Below are positions 26,701-40,091 of a stretch of DNA of 64,000 nucleotides, one piece after another. The DNA comes from Mesaphorura yosii (Eukaryota > Arthropoda > Collembola > Poduromorpha > Tullbergiidae): assembly GCA_009869945.1 (NCBI GenBank), contig WIXG01000067.1, positions 1-64,000 on the forward strand, read 5' to 3'. A program made the position numbers and the translations under genes. Numbering within the stretch: position 1 is the first letter of the stretch; each line of letters begins with the position of its first letter. Under the pieces are notes generated by a model. It saw only the letters and a program-made list of their open reading frames with translations, made no database searches and was not told the origin of the DNA.

Positions 26701-29700
26701 ATGAATAGAAAGTCATTTCACTAATAACACGAGAAAGGTGGGTCCAGTTTCCAACTTTCGGCTGAAGGTAAGGAGGCTTGGTTGATGTTTGACTGGTTTT
26801 CTTAAACACGAAACGAAAGAGCGACCCACGAGCCACACGAAGCATAATCCATTATGAATTCACCTGGTTGATGTAGCGAATTCACAAAATTCGGATAGCT
26901 AAATGGTCAAATGATAAAATTAATAGCAAAATTTATGTACTGCCGAAGTCGAAAGTTTCAGGATCATGTTCTCAGAAAAATAAAAGACAAGTACAAGCAT
27001 GAAACAAAGGTAAAGCACATAATCTCTCTTACCTACCGACCCATGTTTGATTAAGAAAGTGAAAGAAAGTTCTTCAAGGTTATTTCATCGAGCAATTTTC
27101 CTGGGTTCGGTTCGGCTCGTCATACGCGAAGCAGTAGTAAATTGGGTTCGTTTTGCCTTTTGGGGTTCTTGCTTTCCCCACAATTTTCTCCGTTGCGTTG
27201 CGTTCATGCTTCAGATTTGATGGCCCACACTCCGTGCTAGTGCTTTTTTCTTTGATAGCTCCACTCTGCCTGCACCACACTCGTCTTTCGTAAGTAGTAA
27301 AATCATCGCGAGTAATATTTTCAACAACAAATAACAAATTAGAATCGATTTTCCTCGCATTCGGATACCTGGGCCAGGATTCTTCTTTTCATCAGGTCGT
27401 AATTTTTGGCTGAGCCTGAACTCCGAAGCATGCAGGCTTGGCCCGACCCCTCTCGAATTCGTTCTTGTCAGGTGTACCTTGCGTTTTAAGCCTTGGAGCA
27501 AAAATATAGAGCAAAGTTTCTGGGAAATAAAAATGAGGTTTGCAATAAAGAGTTGGGCTTGGGTTTTTGATTAACTTCGATTAGCTGCACGCAAACTAGA
27601 AAAGTACCTGGGATCATCCTTCCTGTCGGCAGCAATATTTAATTAAATGTCTACGACACAGTGCGTCTAGTCAAAACTTCCGGAGGCGTGGATCGTGCGT
27701 GTGTGTTTGACAGCCAATGTCAGCTCCAAGCGCCACAAGGCTTCCACGATTGCGCAGTTGCATTTACGATTACCGGAATCAAATCAAGTGAGGATCAGGT
27801 AAAGACTGAGGACAGGATGAGTAATTACCCCAGAACAGTAGATAAATGTACACTAGCTCAAATTAAATGCGGCATGGCACACACTGTACCTAACAAGAAA
27901 GGCCAAAAATTACACCTTCGAAATGCATATAAAGTATAGGAAACAGAAAAAATGAGACAGTGCTCACATTCGCGTTGGTTAAAGTCTTCCAACGAGCAAA
28001 TGCGGAGTCCTCTCTGGAACCAGATTGCATTTTTCTCTAACTCCTGGCTCCTTAAAAGTCTAGCTGGCTCAATAGAAGATAGAAGCAGACATTGAGCTCC
28101 AATATTCCACTTCCAGCTAGCAGAACCCCAAACTTGTTGTTTCATTCCAGCAGAGTTCCCCAGTGAAGCCAGTCTCAGTGCAGATATCCAAATAAGGTTC
28201 AGATCTGAAACAAATGGCCTCTTCAGTATAAGATGTACCATTGAACAATTTTATGTTGCCCATGTATGCATGACCATTTCAACGTGAGTTTATTTATTTA
28301 TCTTTTTTCAATTCAGGCACACTTTCTCAAGAACTCTTCCAGCAGCCGGTGCAGAAAGCACGCGTCATCGTGCTTGTGCCTGGTGTTAATCACTTATCAC
28401 GAGTGCCTGGTCTGATTCCAAGCTGTATCTAATCGAAGTAGTCTTAATCCTCGAGTATAAGAAAATCACGTCGTCAAAATGGTTCATTTTTTTCTTTATC
28501 ATTCTTTCATGAGCAGGCACAAATCCATTGATTCAACCGCTTAAAGCGATTCCAGAATCAACTCTCTTCGTGACAGCGAATAAATGAGACTAAATATACT
28601 AAATAATAGAAATACCTTCCCAGTTAAGTGTGGCAACAACAGGCAATGGATTCTGAGCTCTTCCATTAAATCTCATTCGCTGCCGAACGCCATTTCCGTG
28701 AATTGAAACGAAGAAAATCGTAGAATTGATCGAGCAACTGACTTAAAGCGTTGTGCATGGCATTGAGCACCATGTTCATCATCTTTTTCGTACGATGAAA
28801 AATTGCAGCATGTTTTAAGTTTGACGTCTCCGTGTCTAACGAAATTAGAGAACTTTAGCCAATTGTGTAGGAGTGCTATCAATAGATCAAACAGACTCCC
28901 TTGTTTTTCAATAACCAATACCTTGGTGCAAATTGACACAAGGAGCTGCGAAAGTTTCAGTTTCTAAATTCATTTTCCTATTTTAATACAAGATGCGTCC
29001 AACTCTCTTAGATCCTGCTTCGTCGAATTCAGATAAACTGTTTTCACTTTGCACTTCGACGCATTTTGGCCACCCATCTCTGCATTGCAAATCCTTCTGG
29101 ATTCACAAGCTTTTAGCGTTATCCACGGGCAATTTCCGTCACGCTCGAAACTACGATGCATTTGGATCACGCGCTCCTTCTTTTCTCATACTTTTCCACC
29201 CACAAACTAAAAAGCGCTGGATCAAGAAAGTTCACAGAGAACGCTTTCATTTCACTCTCGGACTCAAAGGCGATGTGCTGATGTCATCGCCGCACCGGTT
29301 CTCATAATGCAATGCACTGTTGTTATCTTAACTGGGTCAATGAAAGCATCTTTTCTTTCCCGGTTTTGAAGTGCGTCTCAGCTGGAGTGCCTGGCTAGGC
29401 TAAAGTGCGCCAGGCACGCCGATAACGTGTCAAAAGTTTCATATTACACGGGAATGTCAAGCATGAAACATAAGACGGAGCAAAGAAGACAGGAAGCGTG
29501 GGACGGTAACTCGTGAGCGCGGATACGCTCGTGGCACGAGTGGGAGAAAGCATTCACAAGTCTCTGTCATTGAGCTTTTACTGTATATCATCATTTTCTT
29601 CCGCACTCCGGTTTTGAGACAGCAGGCTTAAGTTTGAAACCGAAACGATTCTTGAGAAAATGCTCACTTGTCATCACAAGATTCCATTTTGTTATAAATT

Positions 29701-30573
29701 GTTTGCGATAGAAATTCATAGCGACTTTATGCGACATACAATACACAATATTAGCAGCCCTGAATGCCATAACTTGCTTGCCTCGAACTAAACGCAATTG
29801 TTCGACAAATTTCATGTTTCATGCATGTCAACTCGGAAAATTCAATGGGAGCAGAGTATCCGCCACCGTTTCGCCCGTTGGATTTAATTATCCATTAACT
29901 TAATACCATTTGGCCAGCACATGCCATTTAATTTACACGTGCTTGAATTACGTATAATTCAATTTCCTCGGAATTCAAATCATCTGATTTAAATTACACT
30001 TGTAATTTATACGTAAATCAATTGCGGAGTATAAAACAAAACGTCTAACTTCTCGAAGTGGATGAAACGAAGGAGCATTGAATACAACAGTTCAGATGTC
30101 TTGTGCTGCCAAAAGCAGGCTGCATTCACTTGAAACGGCAAAGACAGCCAGTTCTTCTACCACAACGTGTGGACGAACTTTCTCATATATCTGGCTGTGA
30201 AATCACCTTCCTGCGTTCACTTTCCTTTCAGTTCTCGACCGAATCTCTTTGTCTGCTGCTGCAAAGCAGAGAACAAGTGAAGCTTAACACTTTACGGTGG
30301 TATTAAGAAAGATTAAATATTAAAGGCTAGCATACAAACTAAACTTTTAAGTTTAATAAAAGACTCATTACATCATCTCCTCCGGAAACTCGAGCAAGAA
30401 GCAGTACAAGTCTATAATTGTCTGTGACGTGAGGGCGTACAAAAGGCGACAAAGACGCTAAGACTCTTGAGGCTCTGGGACAAGAAAGCTGCTAATCCGT
30501 CTTTCGTTAATTGTAAATTCCTTTTAGGGACTTGATAGAACTTAGCGAGAATTTTTGTTCTGTCGAAGCCGAG
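20709..30573. other. Large gene-poor region between divergent Ace and CRF-BP genes
   Basis: Nearly 10 kb without a frame that shows splice partners, a signal peptide or a known motif on either strand. It should contain promoters and untranslated exons of acetylcholinesterase (-) and CRF-binding protein (+). An out-of-frame ATG at 20764-20766 (-) would start an upstream frame overlapping the Ace start, if it is in the mRNA. A donor-like TTTGCAG|GTTAGT on the minus strand near 25202 is one candidate for an untranslated Ace exon, with weak support. Short trinucleotide runs (GATGAT, 22975-22995) occur. Confidence 0.4.
30030..30035 (+). promoter_or_regulatory. TATA-box candidate upstream of CRF-BP
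   Basis: TATAAA in the context GGAGTATAAAACAAAACG, about 540 nt before the CRF-BP start codon. If it is used, transcription would begin near 30060 and the leader would contain a short upstream frame from the ATG near 30095. There is no direct evidence of use. Confidence 0.3.
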
Positions 30574-33500
30574 ATGTCCGCCAGTTTCATTCCTTTAATT
30601 ACCATAATTTTGAGCAGAATGTGTGTTTACTTCGTAGCGTCAAAAAGATGCCTTTTGCTTCTGCTACTCGGCACGGTCATTTCGTCACAACAGCTCGTGA
30701 ATGCAACTCCAACGCATTCGGCACAGGTTTGTCAACCTTCTTTAATTACTCAATTACTGCCAATGCTTTTAACCGTAACATTCGTCCCGTTGAATTGCGG
30801 TGCGAAAAGAGTCACCTTGGCTTTTCGAGCACGCAATTCGTCCGAATTTTCTAAATGCCATTGCAAAATACATTGCACTAGTCTCAAAAGTGAGTAAACA
30901 TATGTGTCTGCATTTTTGGCCATGACTCAACAGAATCTCAAAGTTCAATTTTAGTGCGTATTAATAATTAACTGCTACTGAGAACGTCTTGTGCAGCAAT
31001 GTTCCGTATTTTATGCATCAGCAAAGTTTTCATGCTCCCAGCACGCAAACAACGCAAGACACAATGTGCTGATTGAACTCTGTTCCTTTTTATGTGAACC
31101 GTGAGCTCAGGGGTTCAAACTTTACTTTAACCAAACTGACATTACTCACATTACGTGACCCTTAATAAATTTACCGTCGACAACAGTGAAGCAGGTTCAA
31201 GGAAGACTCAAGATCAGATTGAACTGCGGAAGAAAATTGTCTTCCCAGTCATTTTCTGATAATTAAGCTCTCACTTTCAATCTAAAGCCCTGATGACTTC
31301 GCTAATTAGTTTTGTTCGAAGATCCACCTGCGCCAGCAGAGATCAAGAACGGAAGCGATGTTTTCATTTTGAAGGAAGTAATCCTCAGGGTCTCAGACCA
31401 TTGATTTAGGTGATACAGCAGTGCTCAGGTACAAGGTTTGCTTCATAATCATTGTAATGCCCGCTATAAGTGTCGTGATGCTAATGAATCACCACGGCTA
31501 TCACTGGCTGTAAGGAAGAAGCGATGAACGTAAAGGCTAGCTAAGAGTTTTATCACGCATCTAATCTTATCGCTGTCTCTTGGGACTTTTCAATTAATTT
31601 CCTTTATGACATGACGGAACGACGTGAATACTCGGGCTGAGATCACCGCGTATCAATGTCACAGTCTCCTTCAAACTTGTTGCCTTGCTTGCGGTTGCGA
31701 GCGAGACTGCACGTCTCAACGTAACCAGTACCATTGCCATTTTATTGGGCGCGTGCCAAAGCCCATACTATAAACTTAATTCCAGCATGGTATTTGCATT
31801 AGAAATTTGAAATCACAAAATTTGTTCGTATCGAACCAGGCTAGCAGTGTGAAACGGTGATTCAAGGGTGATGATCATCTTGTTTAAGTATGTCAGGGCG
31901 ATGCAAGCCAAACCAAGACCAAGGCGGGTGTAAATCACTTTCGCTAAACGTGATCTTTCGAATAAACAAGCTGCTTGCACTGCTGCTGTTGCAGTCTAGT
32001 CTGATTACAAATCGGAACCTGCATCGCGTTCAAAAATAGAAACTAGAAATGCAACGTGATGATTTCAGCATATTGCATCGTGCAGATTCCTCTTTTCTCA
32101 CGGTTGCTTGTTGTATCATTTGCCTTTTGCACTTTACACTTTACGGCGCAAAGCAGGGAATCGATAATATTTTAATTAGCGGGCGACCTGGAATAAACTT
32201 TTATGGGCTCGGCCCGGATGGATTTAAGCAAAATCCGAATAAATTACCAGTAAAGCATGTGAAGTTGCGAGCATTGAGAGCAGATGAAGTGTGTAATTTG
32301 CAAATCCAAAGACAAAGGACGAGTATACAAAGACTTTCCTTTCCACAAACTTGGTGCGTTAGGATGAGCAGATAACGACAAACTTTGTATTTGGCTTTTA
32401 CAACGCTGACATTGCATTGACTCTTGCTTGTGGCTTCTCTGGGTCGACGTGATCTTGTCAGGTCCATTGTAATGGAAGCACCATTTTTCAGATGTAGCCC
32501 CGATTGATTGTTAAATGGTATCATATTTATAACTCCAGTGTCATTCTCTGGCGCGTGGTGCGCATTACTTTTTGTCAAAAATGACCCTGTAACCTTCTCC
32601 CTTCAGCCACCATACGTCGTTCTCGCATTTCAATGAGCTTTTGTTACCGAAATCGAACTGTCATGTCATCTCGAATTCCTCGGCCCACGCCAACTACATT
32701 ACACCTCATGTTTAGGACACGGTGAATGAATATCACTTATCATTTGATTTGGTTGGTAGAAATTGAAAAATACTCTCGTGTAAGCAATTCAGGCTATTTT
32801 TGACTTTATGATGTTCGTTTCGTGTTTTGAGTGATCGAAAGAGGCATCAAGTACGGATTTTGACGGATGGGGTCTCCTTTCCTGTAATTAGCTACTCAAA
32901 CGAATTTACTAACCTGCCAAATTTTAGTTATTTTCGTACTCTATGCCGTATTTTGAAGTCTTGCCTGACTGGGCTAATAGAAGATATACAACACTATATT
33001 AGTTACGCGAAATTTAAGTTAATTTAACTAAAATCAAGCCTATGAGAAAGATTCTGCCTGTACTCTGTGGCTCAGAGGATCATGTTTCCAGCCATAGCTA
33101 ACCGCTGCTTGGAAGTAATGATTTTCCATTTCCCCGCATTGACGCATTGTCTCCAGTAATCCGGTCTTGCTCAGCTTGCGATGATGGAAAATAAAATAAA
33201 TTCCTGGAATTTCTGTTCGAAAAATCCATCCAAGCAATATCGACACCGATACGGAACATTTCAGCCCGGCAATGCAAGATTGAATTATGCTGAAAGTTAA
33301 TACGGAACCTTATTAACGATAAACCTCTCAGAGCGGTCGCGGTGTGGGCAGGGGTTCCAAGCTCACCTTTCGCCTCACGCAGGAATTGCTTTCCTGATTG
33401 AATTAATTAATAAAGTGTGCAAGTAGTCGCTTCTGGTGTGTATTTTCTGGCCGTGGCAGGTGATGATGGTGATGAAATTACGTAAATTCACCTGGCGAAG

Positions 33501-36500
33501 CCAATATTTGCATTGAGGCTTTGCATTGGCCGGGGCATAACCAGGAAACAGCTCCTCGCACGACACACGATATACGCATAGTATGTGAACTGTGGAGGTG
33601 GGTTGGAGCCGGAATGACATAAACTCGTTGGATTCAGCAATTAAAAGCCTCCACTCGAATGAATTGAGCGGGGAGACTAATGACCGACTTCATTTCATTG
33701 TCCATCACAGTGCATAAATTAGAACAAACCTACTCTGCAGGCACATTTAACGTTGTACTTCAGTGCTTGCATAATTCCTAATTGCACTCTGGCCTGCCGT
33801 CGTAAAATCCCATTCAATTCTTTTCCACAATCTAATTTACTTCCCTCATTGAAGTTCTCCGCTTGCTTTCTGCTCAGAGCAAAATCGTCTCAAGCTCGAA
33901 TAAGCCATTTATCCAGTGCCCACCCACGCAGCCAAAAACCACTCGGCTTGCTGGCTTTTAGAAAAACTGCGCTGCCATTTCTGGCAGTACAATGAATCAA
34001 GCCGCGTAATGAATGAACCTTTGACGTCGTCCTTTTCTGCAGACGACGGCCACGCTCCCGGACTCCCACTCCCCGACCCGCGACCGCCAACCTTGTTTTG
34101 ACGCTTTAGTCCAGAAAAATGATTCTCCTGAACCGAGTTGATCTACCTTAAATAAACAATCCTACCGATTCCCTGTTCATTGAATCATGATTTACACAAT
34201 ACGGAGCACCACACGAGTCGCGAGAAATGAGAACCATGTTCGACTTTTCCCACTGCGCTTCCGAGAAATGTGAGTCCAAAATATTTCCATCAGCGCAGTA
34301 TTTCAATCAACGGGTCGTGTATCATGTAACCAAACTTGTTGGTTCTTGTCACTTTGGCTTTGAGTTCACCAACTCTGCTGCCTGTCGTTTTCGATTTCTT
34401 GTGGTTCCTGGGCGTGGTAGCTGCAGGCAAACCTTTGTTTTTACTGCGACGACAGATTCGAGGAAACGTTTAGCGTCGTGCTGACTGTGTACATTCGTAT
34501 GACTGCAATCAATTAGAGGTCAACCCGGTTGTCATTCGCTTCCATTCATGTTCAGGCAGTACGTACGTGCGGATGGCCGCCGGCCTTCCGGCTTCTCGGT
34601 TCCCCACAACCGTAAACATTAAACAAGCAGCTTGACTGTTCTTTAACTAATTGGGCTCCTTGAACTAAATGTTTCTACTTCACAAGACGAAGACCTTCTG
34701 AATGCTGCTTGTGTATTTTGTGTTAAGACCTGCCTGGCCCCGATCTGCGTCGGAGGCAATAACATATGTGCTTAGCTGCCGTATTGCGAATTGCAAATTG
34801 CATTTACTCGCTACGCTGCTTTAAGCAAATCAAGATGAAAGACCAAAGCAGTGCAGTGCAAGATAGAAAAATACAAATTGGGTTTGTGTTTTCTCATTTC
34901 AGGATCTTAATCAAATTGAGACAGCAGCATCGTCCTCGGTCGGGCAAGATGAATGGCGACAGCCTGTCCAGAGTCCCGTGGTCGTGGACATAAGCGGTGA
35001 TGGCTACAATGATGAAGGATTGGCAGCAAACTCTGCCGCTGGTGCTGCTCAAGGGACAACAAACTCATTGCACATTGTCAACGGTGAGTTTTTGCGTTTT
35101 GTGGTGCCGTCATTGGAAAAATTGTACAAGCTCAAGTTCGGAATGGGAGTTTTTAATTTACTTTCCATTTCATTCTATTGTCTAATCCCTCCTGCCACAC
35201 CTCGTCGCACGCACTCCATTCATTTCAGGCTAGATCAGTGGAGATCGAGGGCGACCAGCAATGAAAAATATAATGAAAATCACGACCAGAGATTTATGCA
35301 AATGCATTTCAATTTCGTTTTTTAATGAATGAGGCGGAACGCAGGGAAAAGAACTGAGGCTGTTGACGCACCGTACATTTTGTAATACAATCGAATTAAA
35401 ATTGGTTCAATTCTTCAAGGCATTGACTACGCGGCTGGGTTTTATTTAGAAAAGCCGAGCAAAGTACGGAGGATTGGCGACTTACTCTCTAACGAGATGA
35501 ATTTTCAGCTCCAATTTCTGAATTGTGACTTTCGACAAAGCTGACTCCTGTCTGCGTGCAAAGTCTTTAGGTCCAACAGGTGCGACATTCTGTTGTGACT
35601 GTGTGAAATTGAAACAATTCAGCTAGATGCCTGTGGCAAGAGATGAGAAATAGGCTGGCTAAATGACTTTTTCACGGGAAACACGATACTGAATATAAGC
35701 TGGAAACTCACCCACACGCATACGGGATCGTGGTAAATGAATACACGTGCTTTGTGGAAAAAGGCTGAATGAAGCAGACCTGCAGCAGCAGGTTGCTTCA
35801 CGAGCACAAATAACAATCAAAGAGGTGGAAAATGGCAGCTGAACGCCATCGGTCTTTATTTTTACGGCCGCGTGTCGACTGCGAATTAATTTGCAAGCCA
35901 AACAATCATCAAAGCACCGCCGGTCTTTCATTCTAACCGATTGGGAATTGCGATTGACGTCAATAATTATTTGTTATTGTTTCGGCACCCGAGATTCTGG
36001 GAACTAGCAAAATTAGATTAGATTGCGTGCTATATCCCAGTCGTCGTAATATGTGTCGAGTTCGCCGGTGGATTAATTTTTCAAGCCAAAGCTTTCTCTC
36101 TGTCAGAAGTTTAATCTCAGCATGTACGATGCCTATCAATGAAGCGACGTCACCACATGACTTATTGGGGCACGGTTTATGTCCTCCAAGCACAAGCGAA
36201 GCAACTACAACTAGTAATCGAATGTAAAATTCAACCGGCGCAAGTCACTTTGAGCGCACTTGATCCTACTCTCAACATCGTATGTGAATTTACTCTTTGA
36301 GCTTCACGATTACTTTCGATTTCAATTCCGACCGATGAGCATCTTGAAGAAATCATGCCAATCACATACGTAAATCTTTCGTTTAGAGTATCGAAGAGGT
36401 TTGAAGCAAAATGCAAGTTTAATTTACTAGAGTTCAGGTTGAAGAAAGTTTTCAGTAGAAAGTTCAAATCTAATTCATTCTTGCTGCTTTTTTCTGATGT

Positions 36501-38897
36501 CTTGACACTCGAAACTTGACTTGTGAACTATCGCAAGCCAAGCAACAGTATGTGATCATTGCCAAGTCGGTTCATTGCAGAGAGTGTTGGCTGAATGCAC
36601 ACAAATAAAGCTCTTCCATTGTGTATTTCCAGATTGTATCAAAGTATCAATGGAGGAAGGCGTGTTTGAGTACAAGTCAAAGAGCAACTCTGCGGAAACC
36701 TGCGGTCTCTACTTCATTACGGATCCCGACAAGTCAATCGTGATTACCATCAATTATCTGGATGTCCAGTGCCGGCACGGTGGGCTCGTCAGTGTAAGCT
36801 CCCACTGCTTCTATTTATGTCCAATTTACGAGATGTGTTGTTTAAAAATAAGTTTTGATTGACATTCTGACTCCGAGTGTACTCTTGGACTCGGACCACT
36901 CGCACTTGTACACGTCAATCGCATTTAGCGTGGCGTGTGTGTGATAACAGTTCTCTTGATTCCCGACTTCGTTTGCGTACGCAGATTGTCGATGGCTGGG
37001 AGCTTGGCGGACAGCTTTTCCCGTCTCCTGCAGATCATGAAAAGAGACTTGATGAGAGATTTCATGAGTTTTGTGGACGCAAAAAAATCTACCCAGCACG
37101 TTTTCACTCGGCACAGAACGCAGCTCTCGTTCAATATCGAATCCCGTTGTTTGGACAAGGATTTTCGGTTCGTGTTCAACATGTTGTCAACCCGCGACGT
37201 ACGTCAGCAACTTACACTTTTTATTCCTGTACTTCCATTTCATTCCATTCCGTGATTCGCACTTGCCATTCAAATCGAGCGAGAAGTAGATGATTGCCTT
37301 CGAGAAGCACTCCGAAAGTCGTACTCGTGTGGATTTGATTTCGTACCGCGTACTTTGCCTACATATACAAATTGAACTTAATCCAGAACCGAAGAAGGGA
37401 TAAAACGAGCTCAGCTGCTACGCTACGAGACAACGAGTGCGAATAACGCAAAACGCATAACGCAGATAAGATGAAAAGATTTCACAAAGAAAGGAAAGCG
37501 AGAAAAAGCGGATTACAGAATAAAAAGTTTTATGGTTTCACTTTCCTGTACCGTAATCAGGCCCTGTGCTAAAGTATCTTCACTCTTCGATTGATAGAAG
37601 CTCAACACTCTCAAATAAAGAAGATTTGATTCTATTCATGTACAGCGTGCAACATTCTGGTCCAAGACACCGAGGCGGTCTACACCCTGCAGAATTACGG
37701 ACGCCCACGGAACTGCAGCCTGACCACCATCTTCCCAGCAACCCTCCAGCCCCTCTACATGAGCGTTGGACATTTTGAGCGATCTTACCAAGTAATTCCA
37801 TTTGCTTCAGGCTACCATAGGCATATTTTCCACAAGGTAAGTATAGTGGCCGATGTCCTTACCCTGAAATCTTGTTCGTTGTGGGCATGGTGCATGACTC
37901 TACATTTGTGCCTAAATTGGACGTGCCCAGGATTCCAGGTTTGACATGAAAATCCCCTTTCACTCAGGGAATTGACACTCGGAATCTGGCGTCGTTAGCT
38001 GTTTCAGATTATAATCTCGATTAGATACAAGACGGACAAGTTCTATAATATTTCCAGCGTCCGCCCAATCCAGAAAAGGCCACTATACTTGTCTTATGTG
38101 GAGGTTATTAAACCACATTAATCGTTCAGCTAAAATTTCTTTGAGCGAAGGTGCCAGTTTACTTCGTCAATTTACAATAATATTAATCAACCTAATTTTC
38201 TGTTAAATTGAGTGCTGATAAGCTAACAGCCACACATGCCACCATTCACAGCCACTATCGGGCTCTCAAGTCTCACATGATATCTTTGATCTGTCGTCAG
38301 TAACGGAAGCTAATTCCTCTGTTGTTAATTAGCTTCACCGCGAAATGTTAAATTGTGGAGTTTTGTTTGTTCTATACTGAGTTGTGTTAATTACTGCATG
38401 ATACTTGAAACGCGTCATTATTCGCGTGGGATTCGTATTTGACATTTGGTACTTTACAATCACAAAAGGTCGCATGGTTTTTGTGTGAGTTTTTGCCTTC
38501 AACTGAAAAACTGCTGGTGAAAGCACAATTTAATTAACACTTTATTTCTTTCATTTTCAGTGTGGCAAAATGGGTTTACAAGATTTCGTGCAGTTTGGTG
38601 GCTCTGGTGGACTCGACACAGGACGAATGGAAGTGATTGACGAGTTTTGTGGATACGACCCGAATCCCGGTTAGTTGAGTGCTCCAATTTGCGGCGAAAC
38701 GTTGTGGGACTTTTTCCACACGATCAAGTTTCATGCTCCTTGTCGTTCCAGGCTCTCAGCAGACCACGATCATTTGCGGGATGACGATAGTGCGACTGGT
38801 CTCTAGTGGGAGCTATCAGAATAAAGTGGTCGTCGCAGTGCAGAAGGCAGGCTTAGAGGATCTGGATAATGCTAATTTCATCTGCGAGGATCTCTGA
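30574..38897 (+). CDS. CRHBP: Corticotropin-releasing factor-binding protein
   Basis: Secreted protein that binds CRF/urocortin-type peptides (diuretic hormone 44-like in arthropods) and limits their action. Seven exons: 30574-30726, 34903-35083, 36633-36793, 36985-37198, 37646-37836, 38561-38669, 38752-38897. They encode 384 residues with all phases closing. A signal peptide (RCLLLLLLGTVISSQQLVNA) is on exon 1; a second in-frame Met 15 codons on is an alternative start. Exon 2 adds about 60 residues of Ser/Ala/Asn-rich sequence not expected in vertebrate CRF-BP (about 320 residues). From exon 3 on the family pattern is clear: a first CUB-like half (EGVFEYKSKSNSAETCGLYF, IVDGWELGGQLFPSPADH, FHEFCGRK, SAQNAALVQYRIP) and a second half (PCNILVQDTEAVYTLQ, RNCSLTTIFP, SVGHFER, FVQFGGSGGLDTGRM, IVRLVSSGSYQNKVV). 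Paired cysteines are kept. AATAAA is at 39068-39073. Confidence 0.92.
30727..34902 (+). other. CRF-BP intron 1 (4.2 kb)
   Basis: The donor is CAG|GTTTGT, which is weak, and the acceptor is TCATTTCAG. No nested gene, repeat family or RNA gene was recognised. The length suggests room for regulatory elements near the 5' end of the gene. Confidence 0.5.
35084..36632 (+). other. CRF-BP intron 2 (1.5 kb)
   Basis: Donor G|GTGAGT and acceptor TTTCCAG. Nothing else is supported inside. Confidence 0.55.
37199..37645 (+). other. CRF-BP intron 4 (447 nt)
   Basis: Donor C|GTACGT and acceptor TGTACAG. No other feature is seen. Confidence 0.55.
37837..38560 (+). other. CRF-BP intron 5 (724 nt)
   Basis: Donor AAG|GTAAGT and acceptor CATTTTCAG. 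It contains a small inverted repeat at 38306-38336. Confidence 0.55.
38306..38336. repeat. Small inverted repeat in CRF-BP intron 5
   Basis: Arms GAAGCTAATT (38306-38315) and AATTAGCTTC (38327-38336) are perfect reverse complements with an 11-nt spacer. An arm this short may occur by chance in a region of this size. Confidence 0.6.
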
Positions 38898-39067
38898 GAT
38901 ACGCTAGAGTAAGTGTGGGCCACGGCCATGGCCTTGGCTGGAAACAGCGACATGAAAGTCAGGATTAACTCTGTGTCGTGTCGTTATCTCATTATTTGTA
39001 TTGCCATACTTGTTTCGTTTACTTTTACTTTATATGATTTGCCGCACTTGGCGTCATGCATTATTTT

Positions 39068-39073
39068 AATAAA
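39068..39073 (+). terminator. Poly(A) signal of CRF-BP
   Basis: AATAAA lies 171 nt after the CRF-BP stop, the first good copy on that strand. Confidence 0.5.
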
Positions 39074-40091
39074 TTCAAGCTGTTCGTTATTTTTAGGTAG
39101 AATCAAGGGGTTGAGTCATACTCCACGATAATAAATGCATGAAAATTGTGTGTTGAAGTGCAAGGGCGTGAGTGGTGCAGCGAATGGCAAAATCACGTTG
39201 TCGAACGTGAGCGAAACCCTTAACGCGTAAACTTACGGTCCACTTTTACAAACATGTAATATGAGAAGCGAAAATGAAGCATGAAACACGTTTGATACTG
39301 AATAGAAACCAACCTTCGAATAATTTCTGATCTCACGGATCCTTGAGCTTACTTTAAAAACTGTTTCTTATCAGGTTTGGTTAAATTAAGGCATGAATGC
39401 AAGTGGACTCCATTGTACCTTTGTGAATGTAATCCCGACACATTGCTGGGAATTAAGTGGCCGAAGTATAGCATAGGTGTGAAAATGTCTACTCTCTGTA
39501 CTTGATTTGAGTTTATATTTTTAAATTATAGAAATAAATAAACTTGTCACAACCACGCATTTGTAATTTGTATGATTCATTAACCCCGTCCTTGTGTGAG
39601 GGACGATGAACAGGGAAATAACTGTACAAAAATACAACAGGCACTGCACAACAGAGTCTCGGAATAACGGCAGTTCCAGAGATTAAGTTGCAACTCCGTG
39701 ACTCCAGGTTCAATCTATATTTAAAATCGTACGGATTAAACCAAAATCTTCCAGAAACAGCGAGAACTTTAACTCGATGTGTCGATGCCCTATAACGGAA
39801 GTTGTGTCCATACATCGACCATAACATGCAAGATAGTGGGAAATTCGTTGAGCTGTTGTTAGATTGGCCTAGGAGGTGACTTAATTCTGTCCTTGTTCTT
39901 CACCCATTGTGGTAATCGTTCTTAACTGTTGCAAAGTGATGAACTCTTGACGAAAAGGAATAAAAGCGTGTGGTGTTTCGACGCAAGGACCCATTTATTG
40001 CTCGTATTCCCGAGAATAGTAATGAGAACTCCGGTTCGTATTCCAAAAGGCGATCTTTGTTCTTGATAGAAGTGATTTTATTGTCGGAATC
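39074..40091. other. Intergenic stretch
   Basis: About 1 kb between the CRF-BP 3' end and the start of the cysteine-module gene, both on the plus strand. No coding or structured element is recognised. Confidence 0.4.
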
